The notes beneath the pieces were generated by a model. It did not search any database. It was not told the DNA's origin and was given only the letters and a program-made list of their open reading frames with translations. This document shows, one piece after another, positions 35,705 through 44,550 of a stretch of DNA of 64,000 bases. Origin of the DNA: Halanaerobiaceae bacterium (GTDB taxonomy: Bacteria > Bacillota > Halanaerobiia > Halanaerobiales > Halarsenatibacteraceae); contig PWEJ01000020.1 of NCBI GenBank assembly GCA_003553485.1, positions 1 through 64,000 of the forward strand. Reading direction: 5' to 3'. Numbering within the stretch: position 1 is the stretch's first letter; every line of letters begins with the position of its first letter. The translations under genes were made by a program, and so were the position numbers.

Positions 35705-37591
35705 TTAAACAGGTTGCAAATAAAGAGCTGCTAATGGCGGCAGAGTTAGATTCAATGAATTGTTCCGCCCGTGGAACTCTTTATTTTCAGTAGAATAAAT
35801 TTTCTGTTCACAGTAACCGGAGCCCCCGTAGTCAGGAGCATCGCTATTTAATATTAGCTGATAATTTCCTGCTGCAGGAACGCCGATTCGATAATTATCG
35901 CGGGGCACAGGAGTGAAGTTTAAGACCACTATAAGATGATTGCCAGCAGAATCATAGCGGATATAACTCAAAATGCTCTGGCTGTAATCATTGGGTTCAA
36001 TCCAGCTAAAGCCCTTTTCCTGGTAATCAAGCTCCCAGAGGGCTGACTGAGCCAGATAAATTTCATTAAGATTGGCTGAATATTTTTGGAGCGCTTGATG
36101 TTTATCATATTCTAATAAAAACCAGTCCAACTCCTGCTTGTAATTCCACTCAATAAACTGACCAAATTCTCCACCCATAAAGAGCAGGTTTTTTCCTGGA
36201 TGAGCTACCATATGGGCTAATAGGAGTCTCAAGTTAGCAAATTTCTGCCAGTAATCACCAGGCATCTTATCTAACAGTGACTTTTTGCCATGGACTACTT
36301 CGTCATGAGAAAGAGGGAGAATAAAATTCTCTGAATAGGCATACATCAAGGAAAAAGTGAGCTTATTGTGTTCCCATTTGCGAAAAATGGGGTCTGATTC
36401 CATATATTCCAGCATATCATTCATCCAGCCCATATTCCACTTGAAGTTAAAGCCAAGTCCACCAACATAGGCAGGGCCGGTAACCTGAGGCCAGGAGGTG
36501 GATTCTTCTGCTATCATCATCGCCCCGGGATAATGCTCAAAGACTTCTTCATTCAATTTGCGGAGAAATTTTATAGCAGCAATATTTTCATTTCCCCCGT
36601 ATTCATTGGGAACCCATTCTCCATCTTCTTTGCCGTAATTAAGGTAGAGCATATTGCTTACAGCATCTGCTCTAATGCCATCTATATGATATTTGTCAAA
36701 CCAGAAAATAGCATTGGAGATCAGAAAACTCCAGACTTCAGACTGGTTAAAATCAAAGTTTAATGTATCCCACTGGGTATTTTCAGCCTTAAGGGGATCA
36801 GCACTTTCATATAATTCAGTACCATCAAATTTTCTTAAACCATGGTCATCCTTGCAAAAATGACTGGGCACCCAGTCTATTATAACCCCAATTCCGGCCT
36901 GATGGCATTTGTCCACCAGATACATAAAATCCTCCGGGGAACCATAGCGGCTGGTCACTGAATAATAGCCAGTGGTCTGATATCCCCAGGAGCCATCAAA
37001 GGGATGCTCAGCCACTGGAAGGAGTTCAATATGGGTATAATTCATCTCGGTTACATATTTAATCAATTTATTGGCCAATTGGCGATAGTTCAACCAATTT
37101 CCCTCGCTATCGCGTTTCCAGGAGCCTGGATGGACTTCATAAATGGAGATAGGTTGCTTGTAGATATTAGTCTGCCTTCTCTTCTTTAGCCAATCATTGT
37201 CCTGCCAGTTGTATTTATTGAGATCAGTGACGATAGAAGCAGTTTTTGGCTTTTTTTCACTATAAAAAGCATAGGGATCAGCCTTTACTCTGGTATAGTT
37301 CTGGGGACCTGTGAGGTAAAACTTGTATTTGTCTCCGACCCGGGCGCTATTAAGAAAAAGTGTCCATAGACCTGACTCCTTAATTCTTTCCATTTTATCT
37401 TGTTCCGGATTCCAATCGTTGAAATCACCTATTACACTAACTTCCCGGGCATTGGGGGCCCAGACTGTAAAACGAACCCCCTGGCTGCCCTGGTGATAAC
37501 CTGGATGAGCCCCCAGGAATTTATATGATTGAAAATGTCTTCCCTGGTGAAAAAGATACCGATCATAATTTGAAGGCAGATGAGCAGTCAT
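35705..37591 (-). CDS. glgB: 1,4-alpha-glucan branching enzyme
   Basis: GH13 enzyme introducing alpha-1,6 branches into glycogen. The CBM48-type module (VRFTVWAPNAREVSVIGDFN) opens the protein, then the GH13 core with HPFDGSWGYQTTGYYSVTSR, IDGIRADAVSNMLY (nucleophile Asp), MMIAEESTSWP (Glu) and LPLSHDEVVHG. At 628 residues it is the usual short form. ATG 37591 follows AGGAAGGAG. It precedes glgC and diverges from glgA. Confidence 0.95.
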   Translation of the reverse strand: MTAHLPSNYDRYLFHQGRHFQSYKFLGAHPGYHQGSQGVRFTVWAPNAREVSVIGDFNDWNPEQDKMERIKESGLWTLFLNSARVGDKYKFYLTGPQNYTRVKADPYAFYSEKKPKTASIVTDLNKYNWQDNDWLKKRRQTNIYKQPISIYEVHPGSWKRDSEGNWLNYRQLANKLIKYVTEMNYTHIELLPVAEHPFDGSWGYQTTGYYSVTSRYGSPEDFMYLVDKCHQAGIGVIIDWVPSHFCKDDHGLRKFDGTELYESADPLKAENTQWDTLNFDFNQSEVWSFLISNAIFWFDKYHIDGIRADAVSNMLYLNYGKEDGEWVPNEYGGNENIAAIKFLRKLNEEVFEHYPGAMMIAEESTSWPQVTGPAYVGGLGFNFKWNMGWMNDMLEYMESDPIFRKWEHNKLTFSLMYAYSENFILPLSHDEVVHGKKSLLDKMPGDYWQKFANLRLLLAHMVAHPGKNLLFMGGEFGQFIEWNYKQELDWFLLEYDKHQALQKYSANLNEIYLAQSALWELDYQEKGFSWIEPNDYSQSILSYIRYDSAGNHLIVVLNFTPVPRDNYRIGVPAAGNYQLILNSDAPDYGGSGYCEQKIYSTENKEFHGRNNSLNLTLPPLAALYLQPV

Positions 37592-37708
37592 AGCTGGAGC
37601 TCCTTCCTGAAAGAAAATTTCTCCTAAATTTAAATCTGTATTTATTATATTATTTCTTTATATATTGGGAAAAACCTGCAAGATGTATCGGGAAAAAGCT
37701 GCCGGGGT

Positions 37709-37737
37709 TTGACAGTCATCTTTTATTTTAATAAAAT
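37709..37737 (+). promoter_or_regulatory. Sigma-A promoter of glgA
   Basis: TTGACA (37709-37714), 17-base spacer, TAAAAT (37732-37737). The -35 is perfect and the -10 matches 5 of 6. It is 33 bases upstream of the glgA ATG. Confidence 0.8.
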
Positions 37738-37770
37738 TAACTTATCCTGTAGATATCTGGAGGTGCTGAT

Positions 37771-39429
37771 ATGTCAGCCCCAAAAATTTTATTTGTTAGT
37801 TCTGAAGCTGCTCCCTTTGTTAAATCAGGTGGTCTAGGTGATGTTGCTGGTTCTTTGCCAGCTGCTTTGAAAAAACAGGGTTTTGATGTGCGAGTTGTTC
37901 TGCCAGAGTACAGTCAAATACCCTTAAAATACCGCCGTCGTTTAGAACATTTAATTCATTTTAGGACCAATGTGGTCTGGCGCAATGAATATATTGGAGT
38001 AAATCGCTTAATCCACCAGGGAGTTCCTCATTATTTTATTGACAACAAGAAACACTTTTTTAGAGATTCTCTCTATGATAATCCTGACCGCCATGTACAA
38101 TTCACTCTGTTTGTAAGAGGTTTATTAGAGATGTTACCAAAAATAAATTTTCAGCCGGACATAATCCACTGTCATGACTGGCAGACAGCTCTGTTACCTG
38201 TGCTGTTAAAGGATAATTATAAAAAGTATGGTTTTTATCAGGATATAAAAACTATTTATACCATACACAACCTTAAATATCAGGGAGTCTTTGGTCCTGA
38301 GAGCATTGCTGATGTATTGGGGATTGATTATAGTTACTGGCATGATGGTAGCATCAGGCATGATGGACTAGTTAATTTCATGAAAGCCGGGATTATGCAT
38401 GCTGATAAAATAACCACTGTCAGTCAGACCTATGCTGAAGAGATTAAAACAGCGGAATATGGTGAAGGATTGGATTATGCTCTTAGGATGCGCGGTGATG
38501 ACTTAACCGGGATTATCAATGGCATAAGTTATCAGGATTTTAATCCAGCCACTGATAGTGAGGTCTATGCTAATTTTGCTGCCCCTGACCTGATAGGTAA
38601 AAGGGAAAATAAATCAAAATTACAGGAAACTTTAGGTTTACCTGTAGACCCTGATAAAAACATGCTGGCAATAATCACTAGATTGGTTGAGCAGAAGGGC
38701 CTGGATTTAATTCAATATGCAGCAGAGGATATTTTGGCTACTGATATGCAATTTGTTTTGCTGGGTACTGGAGAGGAGAAATATGAAAATTTCTTCCGTT
38801 ACTTGGCCAGCAAGCACCCTGAACAGGTGGCGGTAGAAATAAAATATGACTTTGAACTGGCCAAAAAGATTTATGCCGGGGCAGACTTCTTTTTAATGCC
38901 CTCTAATTTTGAGCCCTGTGGCTTGGGACAATTGATATCCATGCGCTACGGCACAGTGCCGATAGTGAGAGAGACTGGAGGATTAAAAGATACGGTGACG
39001 GACTATGCCAGGGATCAGGGCAATGGTTTTACCTTTAAAGATTATAATGGAGAGGCCTTAATCGAAGCTGTGAAAAGAGCAGCTGCCTTAGGTGAAGATA
39101 AAGAAAAACTTGCGGAATTACAACAGAAAATAATGAAGCTGGATTATAGCTGGAATAATTCGGCTCGCAAATATGAGGAATTATATAAAGACATACTGGG
39201 TAAAACCAAAAAGCATAAACCAAAAGAGAAAAAGGGTAGATATGACCTGAATAAGGCCAGCAAGGAAGAATTGACTGAGATCAAGGGTATTGGTGAAAGT
39301 TATGCCGAAAACATTCTGCAATATCGTCGAGAAAACAATGGTTTTGCGGATTTAAAGGAACTCAAAGAGGTCAAGGGAATTGGTGAGAGCCGCTTTAAAA
39401 AATTGCAGGATGAATTTTATCTTTCTTAG
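37771..39429 (+). CDS. glgA: Glycogen synthase with C-terminal helix-hairpin-helix domain
   Basis: GT5 enzyme elongating glycogen from ADP-glucose. Residues 1 to about 480 are ordinary GlgA: KSGGLGDVAGSLP near residue 17, HDWQTALLP, the phosphate-binding VEQKGLD, and PSNFEPCGLGQLISMRYGT. Beyond this the frame continues, without a stop, through a basic linker (KTKKHKPKEKKG) to about 62 extra residues, with LNKASKEELTEIKGIGESYA and ELKEVKGIGESRFKKL, a tandem ComEA-like helix-hairpin-helix module, usually a DNA-binding fold. GlgA is normally about 477-490 residues; this is 552. No internal ribosome site suggests a separate protein. ATG follows TGGAGGTG. Confidence 0.93.
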   Translation: MSAPKILFVSSEAAPFVKSGGLGDVAGSLPAALKKQGFDVRVVLPEYSQIPLKYRRRLEHLIHFRTNVVWRNEYIGVNRLIHQGVPHYFIDNKKHFFRDSLYDNPDRHVQFTLFVRGLLEMLPKINFQPDIIHCHDWQTALLPVLLKDNYKKYGFYQDIKTIYTIHNLKYQGVFGPESIADVLGIDYSYWHDGSIRHDGLVNFMKAGIMHADKITTVSQTYAEEIKTAEYGEGLDYALRMRGDDLTGIINGISYQDFNPATDSEVYANFAAPDLIGKRENKSKLQETLGLPVDPDKNMLAIITRLVEQKGLDLIQYAAEDILATDMQFVLLGTGEEKYENFFRYLASKHPEQVAVEIKYDFELAKKIYAGADFFLMPSNFEPCGLGQLISMRYGTVPIVRETGGLKDTVTDYARDQGNGFTFKDYNGEALIEAVKRAAALGEDKEKLAELQQKIMKLDYSWNNSARKYEELYKDILGKTKKHKPKEKKGRYDLNKASKEELTEIKGIGESYAENILQYRRENNGFADLKELKEVKGIGESRFKKLQDEFYLS

Positions 39430-39482
39430 TTTAGCAACACCAGGCCGTAATAATTCATCAGCAGGTCTCAGGGAGTGATTGG

Positions 39483-39827
39483 ATGTTAGAGACTAACCGT
39501 TCTGAACTGGGGGTTATGAAGCTTACTGAGGAGGTACTGGCTATTGTGGCCGGCATAGCGGCCCTGGAGGTTGAAGGAGTGGCTGCTATGAGTGGTGGAT
39601 TTACCGGTGGGATAGTAGATATGCTAGGCAAGAAAAACTTTGCCAGGGGAGTGGAGATAAATTTTAAAGACCGCTCTATTGATATTTACTTGAATATTAA
39701 CGTTGAACTGGGGGCAAATATACCTGCCGTCACAAAAGATATTCAGAAAAAAGTCAGGATAAAGGTAAATAAAATAACTGGAGCAGCAGTTGACTCGGTC
39801 AATGTGAATATAGAAGGAGTAAGTTGA
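39483..39827 (+). CDS. Asp23/Gls24 family envelope stress-response protein
   Basis: A 114-residue protein of the Asp23/Gls24 (YloU) family. It has the typical pattern: GVMKLTEEVLAIVAGIAALEVEGVAAM near the start, glycine-rich GGFTGGIVDMLG, then the beta-rich INVELGANIPAVTKDIQ segment. Members act in envelope or alkaline stress, and in many clostridia accompany fatty-acid or RNA genes. ATG 39483 follows AGGGAGTGA. It is followed by an alpha/beta hydrolase gene 42 bases later, a plausible operon. Confidence 0.9.
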   Translation: MLETNRSELGVMKLTEEVLAIVAGIAALEVEGVAAMSGGFTGGIVDMLGKKNFARGVEINFKDRSIDIYLNINVELGANIPAVTKDIQKKVRIKVNKITGAAVDSVNVNIEGVS

Positions 39828-39869
39828 GCTGGCTAGTGGTATATTTGGTGGAAGAAGGCGGCGAAAATA

Positions 39870-40622
39870 ATGCTAAAAAAAATATTACAACCTAAATATA
39901 TAATAGCTTTACTCCTGTTTCTTTTATTGGTGGGGGGAGGAGTTTTTTACTGGTTGAACCTCAGTTATGGTCCAGCCGAAGAAGCCTTTTCTTACCTGGA
40001 ATCAAGTCCAGAGGTGGAGGTTTATGAAGCAGAAGATTATTTTTCCTTCTGGCCGGCCAGGCAGAACGAGGAAGTGGAAAAACCGGGATTTGTTTTTTAT
40101 CCTGGCGCCCAGATAAAGGCTGGTTCCTATGCTGCTTTGGCCTCTGAGCTGGCTAGCAGGGGTTATCCGGTTTTCTTAGTGGAGATGCCCTATCAATTAG
40201 CTATTTTAGGCTGGAGAAAGGCTGAGGATATTGCAGCCACTTATCAAGAGATTACTGACTGGTACCTGCTGGGACACTCTCTGGGGGGAGCAATGGCTAC
40301 CCGCTTTTTGGCCCGGGAGCAGCCCGAGAATTTTACCGGCTTGATTTTATTAGGGGCTTATCCAGCTGGTGATGATGATATTGCCGCCAGTGATTATAAA
40401 GTGCTTTCAATATATGGCAGCGAAGATAAGGTAATGGACCAAGAGTTATTCAAGGAAAGACAGGAAAACCTTCCTGCTGGAACTCAGTACCATGAAATTA
40501 GCGGAGGAAACCATGCTCAATTCGGCCAATATGGAGAACAGCAGGGTGATGGAGAGGCCCAGATTTCTTTTGCTACTCAGTTAGAAAAAACCAGAGAATT
40601 AATTTTAGAGTTCCTGCCCTGA
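39870..40622 (+). CDS. Alpha/beta hydrolase with N-terminal membrane anchor
   Basis: 250 residues. The first 30 form a signal anchor (YIIALLLFLLLVGGGVFYWL). The rest is an alpha/beta hydrolase: the oxyanion strand FVFYPGAQIKAGSY, the nucleophile elbow GHSLGGAMATRFLA with the Ser at its centre, a later Asp (YGSEDKVMD) and the His in GGNHAQFG. This matches the DUF/Abhydrolase family PF12695. It is probably extracytoplasmic. The substrate is unknown. Confidence 0.85.
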   Translation: MLKKILQPKYIIALLLFLLLVGGGVFYWLNLSYGPAEEAFSYLESSPEVEVYEAEDYFSFWPARQNEEVEKPGFVFYPGAQIKAGSYAALASELASRGYPVFLVEMPYQLAILGWRKAEDIAATYQEITDWYLLGHSLGGAMATRFLAREQPENFTGLILLGAYPAGDDDIAASDYKVLSIYGSEDKVMDQELFKERQENLPAGTQYHEISGGNHAQFGQYGEQQGDGEAQISFATQLEKTRELILEFLP

Positions 40623-40688
40623 TTATTCTTTTGTCCTTGCTGCTTTAAGTTAAATAAGATATAATGTTTATAACTTGAAAACTTAATA

Positions 40689-40712
40689 CCCGGCTTAAGC
40701 CGGGCTTATTTT
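40689..40712 (+). terminator. Intrinsic terminator
   Basis: 6-bp GC stem CCCGGC with GCCGGG around TTAA, then CTTATTTTTTT. It closes the Asp23/hydrolase unit ahead of lpdA. Confidence 0.85.
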
Positions 40713-40763
40713 TTTGGTTATTTTTGTCTTTAACAATTTAGCAGGTGAGAGGGAGGTATAATT

Positions 40764-42191
40764 ATGAGTGAAAATAGAAAAAATTCCTTTGATGTTGCGG
40801 TATTGGGGGCCGGCCCTGGCGGATATGTAGCGGCCCTGCAGGCGGCTAAATTAGGAGCTAAAGTGGCTTTGATTGAAAAAGAAAATATTGGGGGAACCTG
40901 TCTTAACTGGGGTTGCATACCCACGAAAGCTTTGTTGAGTTCAGCTAATATTTACCAACAGGCTAAAAATGCTTCTGCTATGGGCATTAACATCAATGAT
41001 ATCTCTTATGATATGAATAAAATCAGCCAGCGAAAGGATAGAGTGGTAGCTCGGCTGGTAAAGGGCATAGAATACTTATTAAAAAATGAAGATATAACTG
41101 TTATTGAGGGTCAGGGAAATCTATCGGAGCCCAATAAAATTAAAGTTACAGGAGAAAATTTTACTGAAGAGATTCAGGCAGAGAATATTATTATCGCAAC
41201 AGGTTCTAAGGCTGCCGAGTTAGCAGTACCAGGACGGGACCTGCCAGCTGTGATTGGCAGCAGGGAAGCTTTAAGTTTAACAGACTTGCCCCGGGAAATG
41301 GCCATAGTCGGCGGGGGCGTAATTGGGATGGAATTTGCTTACCTATTTGCCAGTTTAGATGTTAAAGTAACAGTTATCGAATATATGGATAGTATCTTAC
41401 CAGGTATTGATAAAGACATAGTGAAGGAATTGCAGAGAACTGCCCGCCGCCAGAAAATCTCCCTCCACACTTCCAGCGAATTAAGAGAAATTTCAACTTT
41501 AAAAGAGCAAGGGGAGCAAGAAAAACTACAATTACAATATATTGAGGATTCTGAAGAAAAATCTCTGGCTGCAGATCTGGCCTTGATTGCTGTAGGTAGG
41601 GTTCCTAGTTTATCAGGAATAGATACGGAGAAACTGGGCCTGGAAAAAGCAGAGCAGGGAAAAGGGATAGCCGTTAATGAAAGGATGGAAACAAACTGCG
41701 ATAATATCTATGCTATTGGAGATGTGACTAATAAAAACCTGCTGGCCCATGTAGCCATGCATCAAGGGATAGTGGCTGCCAAAAATATCTGCGGTAAAAG
41801 TGCCACTATGAATTATCAGGCAGTTCCTTCGGCTATTTTTACTTCTCCAGAGATTGCCACTGTTGGCCTGGGAGAAGAAGCGGCGAAGGAGAAGGGCTAT
41901 GAAATAAAAGTTGCTAAATTTCCCTATAGTGCTAATGGCAAAGTACTGGCTGCTGGAGAGCGCCAGGGTTTTGCTAAACTGATTGCTGACAGTAACAGCG
42001 GAAAACTTTTAGGCGGAGCTATAGTAGGTATGCATGCCACTGATCTAATAGCAACTATTACCCTGGCAATTGAGCAGGGCTTGAAGACCAAGGAGATAGG
42101 AGAGACAATTTTTGCCCACCCCACTACTTCAGAAGTGATCCACGAAGCAGCGCTAGGTTTAGAAGGAGGTGCCTTGCATCAAAGTGAATAA
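40764..42191 (+). CDS. lpdA: Dihydrolipoyl dehydrogenase
   Basis: FAD enzyme that reoxidises lipoyl carriers of 2-oxoacid dehydrogenases or of the glycine cleavage system. FAD motif GAGPGGYVAALQAAKLG near residue 16 and redox-active Cys pair in GGTCLNWGCIPTK, NAD motif VGGGVIGMEFAYLFA, and the C-terminal interface motif AHPTTSEVIHEA with the catalytic His. At 475 residues it is full length. ATG follows GAGGGAGG. The next gene, lplA, starts inside its 3' end, linking the carrier ligase and the dehydrogenase. Confidence 0.95.
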   Translation: MSENRKNSFDVAVLGAGPGGYVAALQAAKLGAKVALIEKENIGGTCLNWGCIPTKALLSSANIYQQAKNASAMGININDISYDMNKISQRKDRVVARLVKGIEYLLKNEDITVIEGQGNLSEPNKIKVTGENFTEEIQAENIIIATGSKAAELAVPGRDLPAVIGSREALSLTDLPREMAIVGGGVIGMEFAYLFASLDVKVTVIEYMDSILPGIDKDIVKELQRTARRQKISLHTSSELREISTLKEQGEQEKLQLQYIEDSEEKSLAADLALIAVGRVPSLSGIDTEKLGLEKAEQGKGIAVNERMETNCDNIYAIGDVTNKNLLAHVAMHQGIVAAKNICGKSATMNYQAVPSAIFTSPEIATVGLGEEAAKEKGYEIKVAKFPYSANGKVLAAGERQGFAKLIADSNSGKLLGGAIVGMHATDLIATITLAIEQGLKTKEIGETIFAHPTTSEVIHEAALGLEGGALHQSE

Positions 42192-43185
42192 ACTAGAAAC
42201 TGAGGTTATTTATTCTGTTAATTATAACCCATGGTTTAATATGGCTTTGGAGGAATATTTGCTCCATCAGGTAGAAGAAAATAAAATTATTCTGTATTTA
42301 TGGCAAAATGAAAATACGGTGGTCATTGGCCGTAATCAAAATGCCTGGCAGGCCTGCTGCTGTACCTGTCTGGAAAGAGATGGAGGTAATCTGGCTCGCC
42401 GCCTTTCCGGAGGGGGAGCTGTTTATCATGACCTGGGAAATCAAAACTTCACCTTTATCACCCGGCTGGAAAATTTCAATAAAGAAAAACAGCTTGCAGT
42501 TATTTTAGATGCCGTTAAGGAATTGGGAATTGAGGCAGAGCTAACTCAGGATGATGAATTCTTCTGTCAAAACAAAAAATTTGCTGGCAACGCCTATTAT
42601 TTTTCTGCTGAAGCAGCCTATCATCATGGTTCTATTCTAGTAAACACCAATATGAAGAGATTAAATAATCACTTGAGTGTCGCCCCTGATAAGTTATATG
42701 CCAAGGGTATAGAACGGGCCCGGGATAAGGTCATTAATCTTGGAGATGTTAAAGAGGGGATCACGGTAGAAGACATACAACAGAGTATAATTGCTTCCTT
42801 TTATGATAAGTATGGAGAAGCAGAAAAATCTCCTACCTATGTTGATCCAGAACTAAAAGAGGAGGTCTGCGATCTCTATCGCAAGTATGCTAGCTGGGAA
42901 TGGCGCTTTGGTAAAACTCCTGACTTTGATATGACCTTTGAAACCAGATTTTCCTGGGGAAGAATAGAACTGGGTTTAAAGTTAGAAGAAGGCAGAATAG
43001 CTGATACCAGCATCTACAGTGATGCTATGAATGTTCATCTGATTAAAGAAGTAGAAGAAGCCCTTAGGGGCTGCACTTTAAATTTAACAGCCATGTACCA
43101 TGCTCTAGAAGAATTGGTGGAGTATTATGGAGAAGAAGAAAAAATAATGGAATTAGCAGAGTGGTTAAGGGAAAGAGATTTATAA
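42184..43185 (+). CDS. lplA: Lipoate-protein ligase
   Basis: ATP-dependent salvage ligase that attaches free lipoate. The PF03099 core is seen as NPWFNMALEEYLL, VVIGRNQNAWQ, LARRLSGGGAVYHDLGNQNF and the Lys in KKFAGNAYYF. The C-terminal domain (WEWRFGKTPDFD with LxLEEG and the accessory helix) marks full-length LplA. I chose GTG 42184 over GTG 42169: the 42169 codon lies inside AAGGAGGTG. With GTG 42184 the spacing is 13, a little long, so some uncertainty remains. The frame overlaps lpdA by 8 bases. Confidence 0.9.
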   Translation: MNKLETEVIYSVNYNPWFNMALEEYLLHQVEENKIILYLWQNENTVVIGRNQNAWQACCCTCLERDGGNLARRLSGGGAVYHDLGNQNFTFITRLENFNKEKQLAVILDAVKELGIEAELTQDDEFFCQNKKFAGNAYYFSAEAAYHHGSILVNTNMKRLNNHLSVAPDKLYAKGIERARDKVINLGDVKEGITVEDIQQSIIASFYDKYGEAEKSPTYVDPELKEEVCDLYRKYASWEWRFGKTPDFDMTFETRFSWGRIELGLKLEEGRIADTSIYSDAMNVHLIKEVEEALRGCTLNLTAMYHALEELVEYYGEEEKIMELAEWLRERDL

Positions 43186-43205
43186 TAAGCTTAAATTAGG
43201 AAAAC

Positions 43206-43234
43206 TTGACAATAGAGTAAGGAAATATTAGAAT
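43206..43234 (+). promoter_or_regulatory. Sigma-A promoter of the encapsulin operon
   Basis: TTGACA (43206-43211), 17-base spacer, TAGAAT (43229-43234). The -35 is perfect and the -10 matches 5 of 6. It is 71 bases upstream of the ferritin-like gene. Confidence 0.8.
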
Positions 43235-43304
43235 AATGGTAGTGAATCTGGCTAAAATTTCATCAATATATAGCTCGGACCGATCAAATTAAGGAGGGAA
43301 AAAA

Positions 43305-43664
43305 ATGAGTGAGTATCATGAACCGTTAGAGTCATTGTCTCAGGAAGCAATTGAATACCATAGAATTATTAAGAGTGTAATTGAAGAATTAGAGGCTGTC
43401 GACTGGTATAATCAAAGAGCTGAAGCCACTGAAGATGAGCAGGTCCGTAAAATTGTTGCTCATAATAGGGATGAAGAAATTGAACATGCCTGCATGGGAT
43501 TGGAATGGCTAAGGAGAAATAGCGAAACCTGGGATGAGATGTTAAGAGAATTTCTCTTCACCGAGGCCGAGATTACCTCGATAGAGGATGAGGAAGAAGA
43601 GGAAAATGATGATTCAGCTAGCAACAGTTCCTTAGGAATAGGCAGTTTAAAGGAGGGGAAATAA
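43305..43664 (+). CDS. Encapsulated ferritin-like cargo protein
   Basis: A 119-residue EncFtn-type protein, a two-helix ferritin relative that forms a ferroxidase only after dimerising, and that loads into encapsulin shells. The helices hold EELEAVDWYNQRAE and HNRDEEIEHACMGLEWLRR, the latter with the E-x-x-H metal pair (about E58 and H61). An acidic, low-complexity linker (EDEEEEENDD) leads to the C-terminal tail LGIGSLKEGK, which fits the encapsulin cargo-loading peptide (L-x-x-G-S-L). ATG follows AAGGAGGGA. It is 1 base before the shell gene, so iron storage or detoxification is expected. Confidence 0.93.
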   Translation: MSEYHEPLESLSQEAIEYHRIIKSVIEELEAVDWYNQRAEATEDEQVRKIVAHNRDEEIEHACMGLEWLRRNSETWDEMLREFLFTEAEITSIEDEEEEENDDSASNSSLGIGSLKEGK

Positions 43665-43665
43665 A

Positions 43666-44472
43666 ATGGTAGATATACTCAATAGAGATTTAGCTCCTTT
43701 TCCCGGTGAAACCTGGGAGTTTTTAGATGAGGAAGCAAAAGAAGTTTTAAATATGAGATTAAATGCCAGAAAGGTAGTTAATTTTGTTGGCCCTTCTGGT
43801 TTAGAGACCGCTGCTGTTAATACTGGCCGGGGAGAAGAAATATCCAGCAATATTGCCGGAGCAGATATGTGTCAGCGCTCCTCTTTAAACCTGGTAGAGG
43901 TTGAAGTTCCCATCAAAGTAGAACGTTCAGAATTAGCAGCCTTTGCTCGAGGAGCAGAAGATGCTGATGCCGATGCTGTGAGAGAAGCTGCTGAGCTGGC
44001 TGCAGAAATAGAAAATAAAGCAGTATTTTTCGGGCTGCCAGAGGCAGATATTACTGGAATTATTCCAGCAGCTAAAGAAGAACATGACCCGGTGGAAATA
44101 CCGACAGATAATTCTTCTTCTTTTTATTCTGCTATTTTTAACGCCAAAGAAAAGCTCTTTAAAGAAGGGGTAACAGAGCCTTATTATTTACTGCTAGGCG
44201 AGAAGCACTATAATCTAATGAATGACTTAGAGTCAGCCTGTTATCCACTCTTCAAAAAGATAGAACAACTTTTAGGGACAGAATTAATTTTCGTTCCCGA
44301 GCTTGAAGATAATAGTGTGTTGCTGGCAGCAGGAGATGATTTTGAATTATTCGTCGGTCAGGATATTTCTTTAGGATATAATGGCCATGACAAGGAAGAG
44401 GTCGAATTATTCCTTTTCCAAAGCTTCACCTTTAAAGTCAATGCCCCTGAAGCGGCCATTGTCTTTGAATAA
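43666..44472 (+). CDS. Encapsulin shell protein
   Basis: A 268-residue family 1 encapsulin (HK97-fold, Linocin_M18). It begins with NRDLAPFPGETWEFLDEEA, then the cargo-binding N-terminal helix region and ARKVVNFVGPSGLETAAVNTGR. Other landmarks are CQRSSLNLVEVEVPI, and the end DKEEVELFLFQSFTFKVNAPEA. Many copies self-assemble into a protein shell of tens of nanometres. It is preceded by AAAGGAGGGG inside the cargo gene's end. A strong terminator follows, making a complete two-gene iron-storage cassette. Confidence 0.95.
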   Translation: MVDILNRDLAPFPGETWEFLDEEAKEVLNMRLNARKVVNFVGPSGLETAAVNTGRGEEISSNIAGADMCQRSSLNLVEVEVPIKVERSELAAFARGAEDADADAVREAAELAAEIENKAVFFGLPEADITGIIPAAKEEHDPVEIPTDNSSSFYSAIFNAKEKLFKEGVTEPYYLLLGEKHYNLMNDLESACYPLFKKIEQLLGTELIFVPELEDNSVLLAAGDDFELFVGQDISLGYNGHDKEEVELFLFQSFTFKVNAPEAAIVFE

Positions 44473-44516
44473 AAATAGCTTATAAAATAGCAATTTAAGA
44501 AATAAGTCAGTAATTT

Positions 44517-44546
44517 AAAGCCCCTCTTAAAAGAGGGGCTTTAATT
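44517..44546. terminator. Bidirectional intrinsic terminator
   Basis: 12-bp complementary arms, AAAGCCCCTCTT with AAGAGGGGCTTT (44517-44542), flanked by A/T sequence. It separates the convergent encapsulin and rtcB genes. Confidence 0.85.
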
Positions 44547-44550
44547 ATCT

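Noticed and set aside
40637-40665. TTGCTG-17-TATAAT upstream of lpdA
   Set aside because: It lies before the terminator at 40689, so a transcript would end at once; -35 is poor. Likely chance, unless an attenuator.
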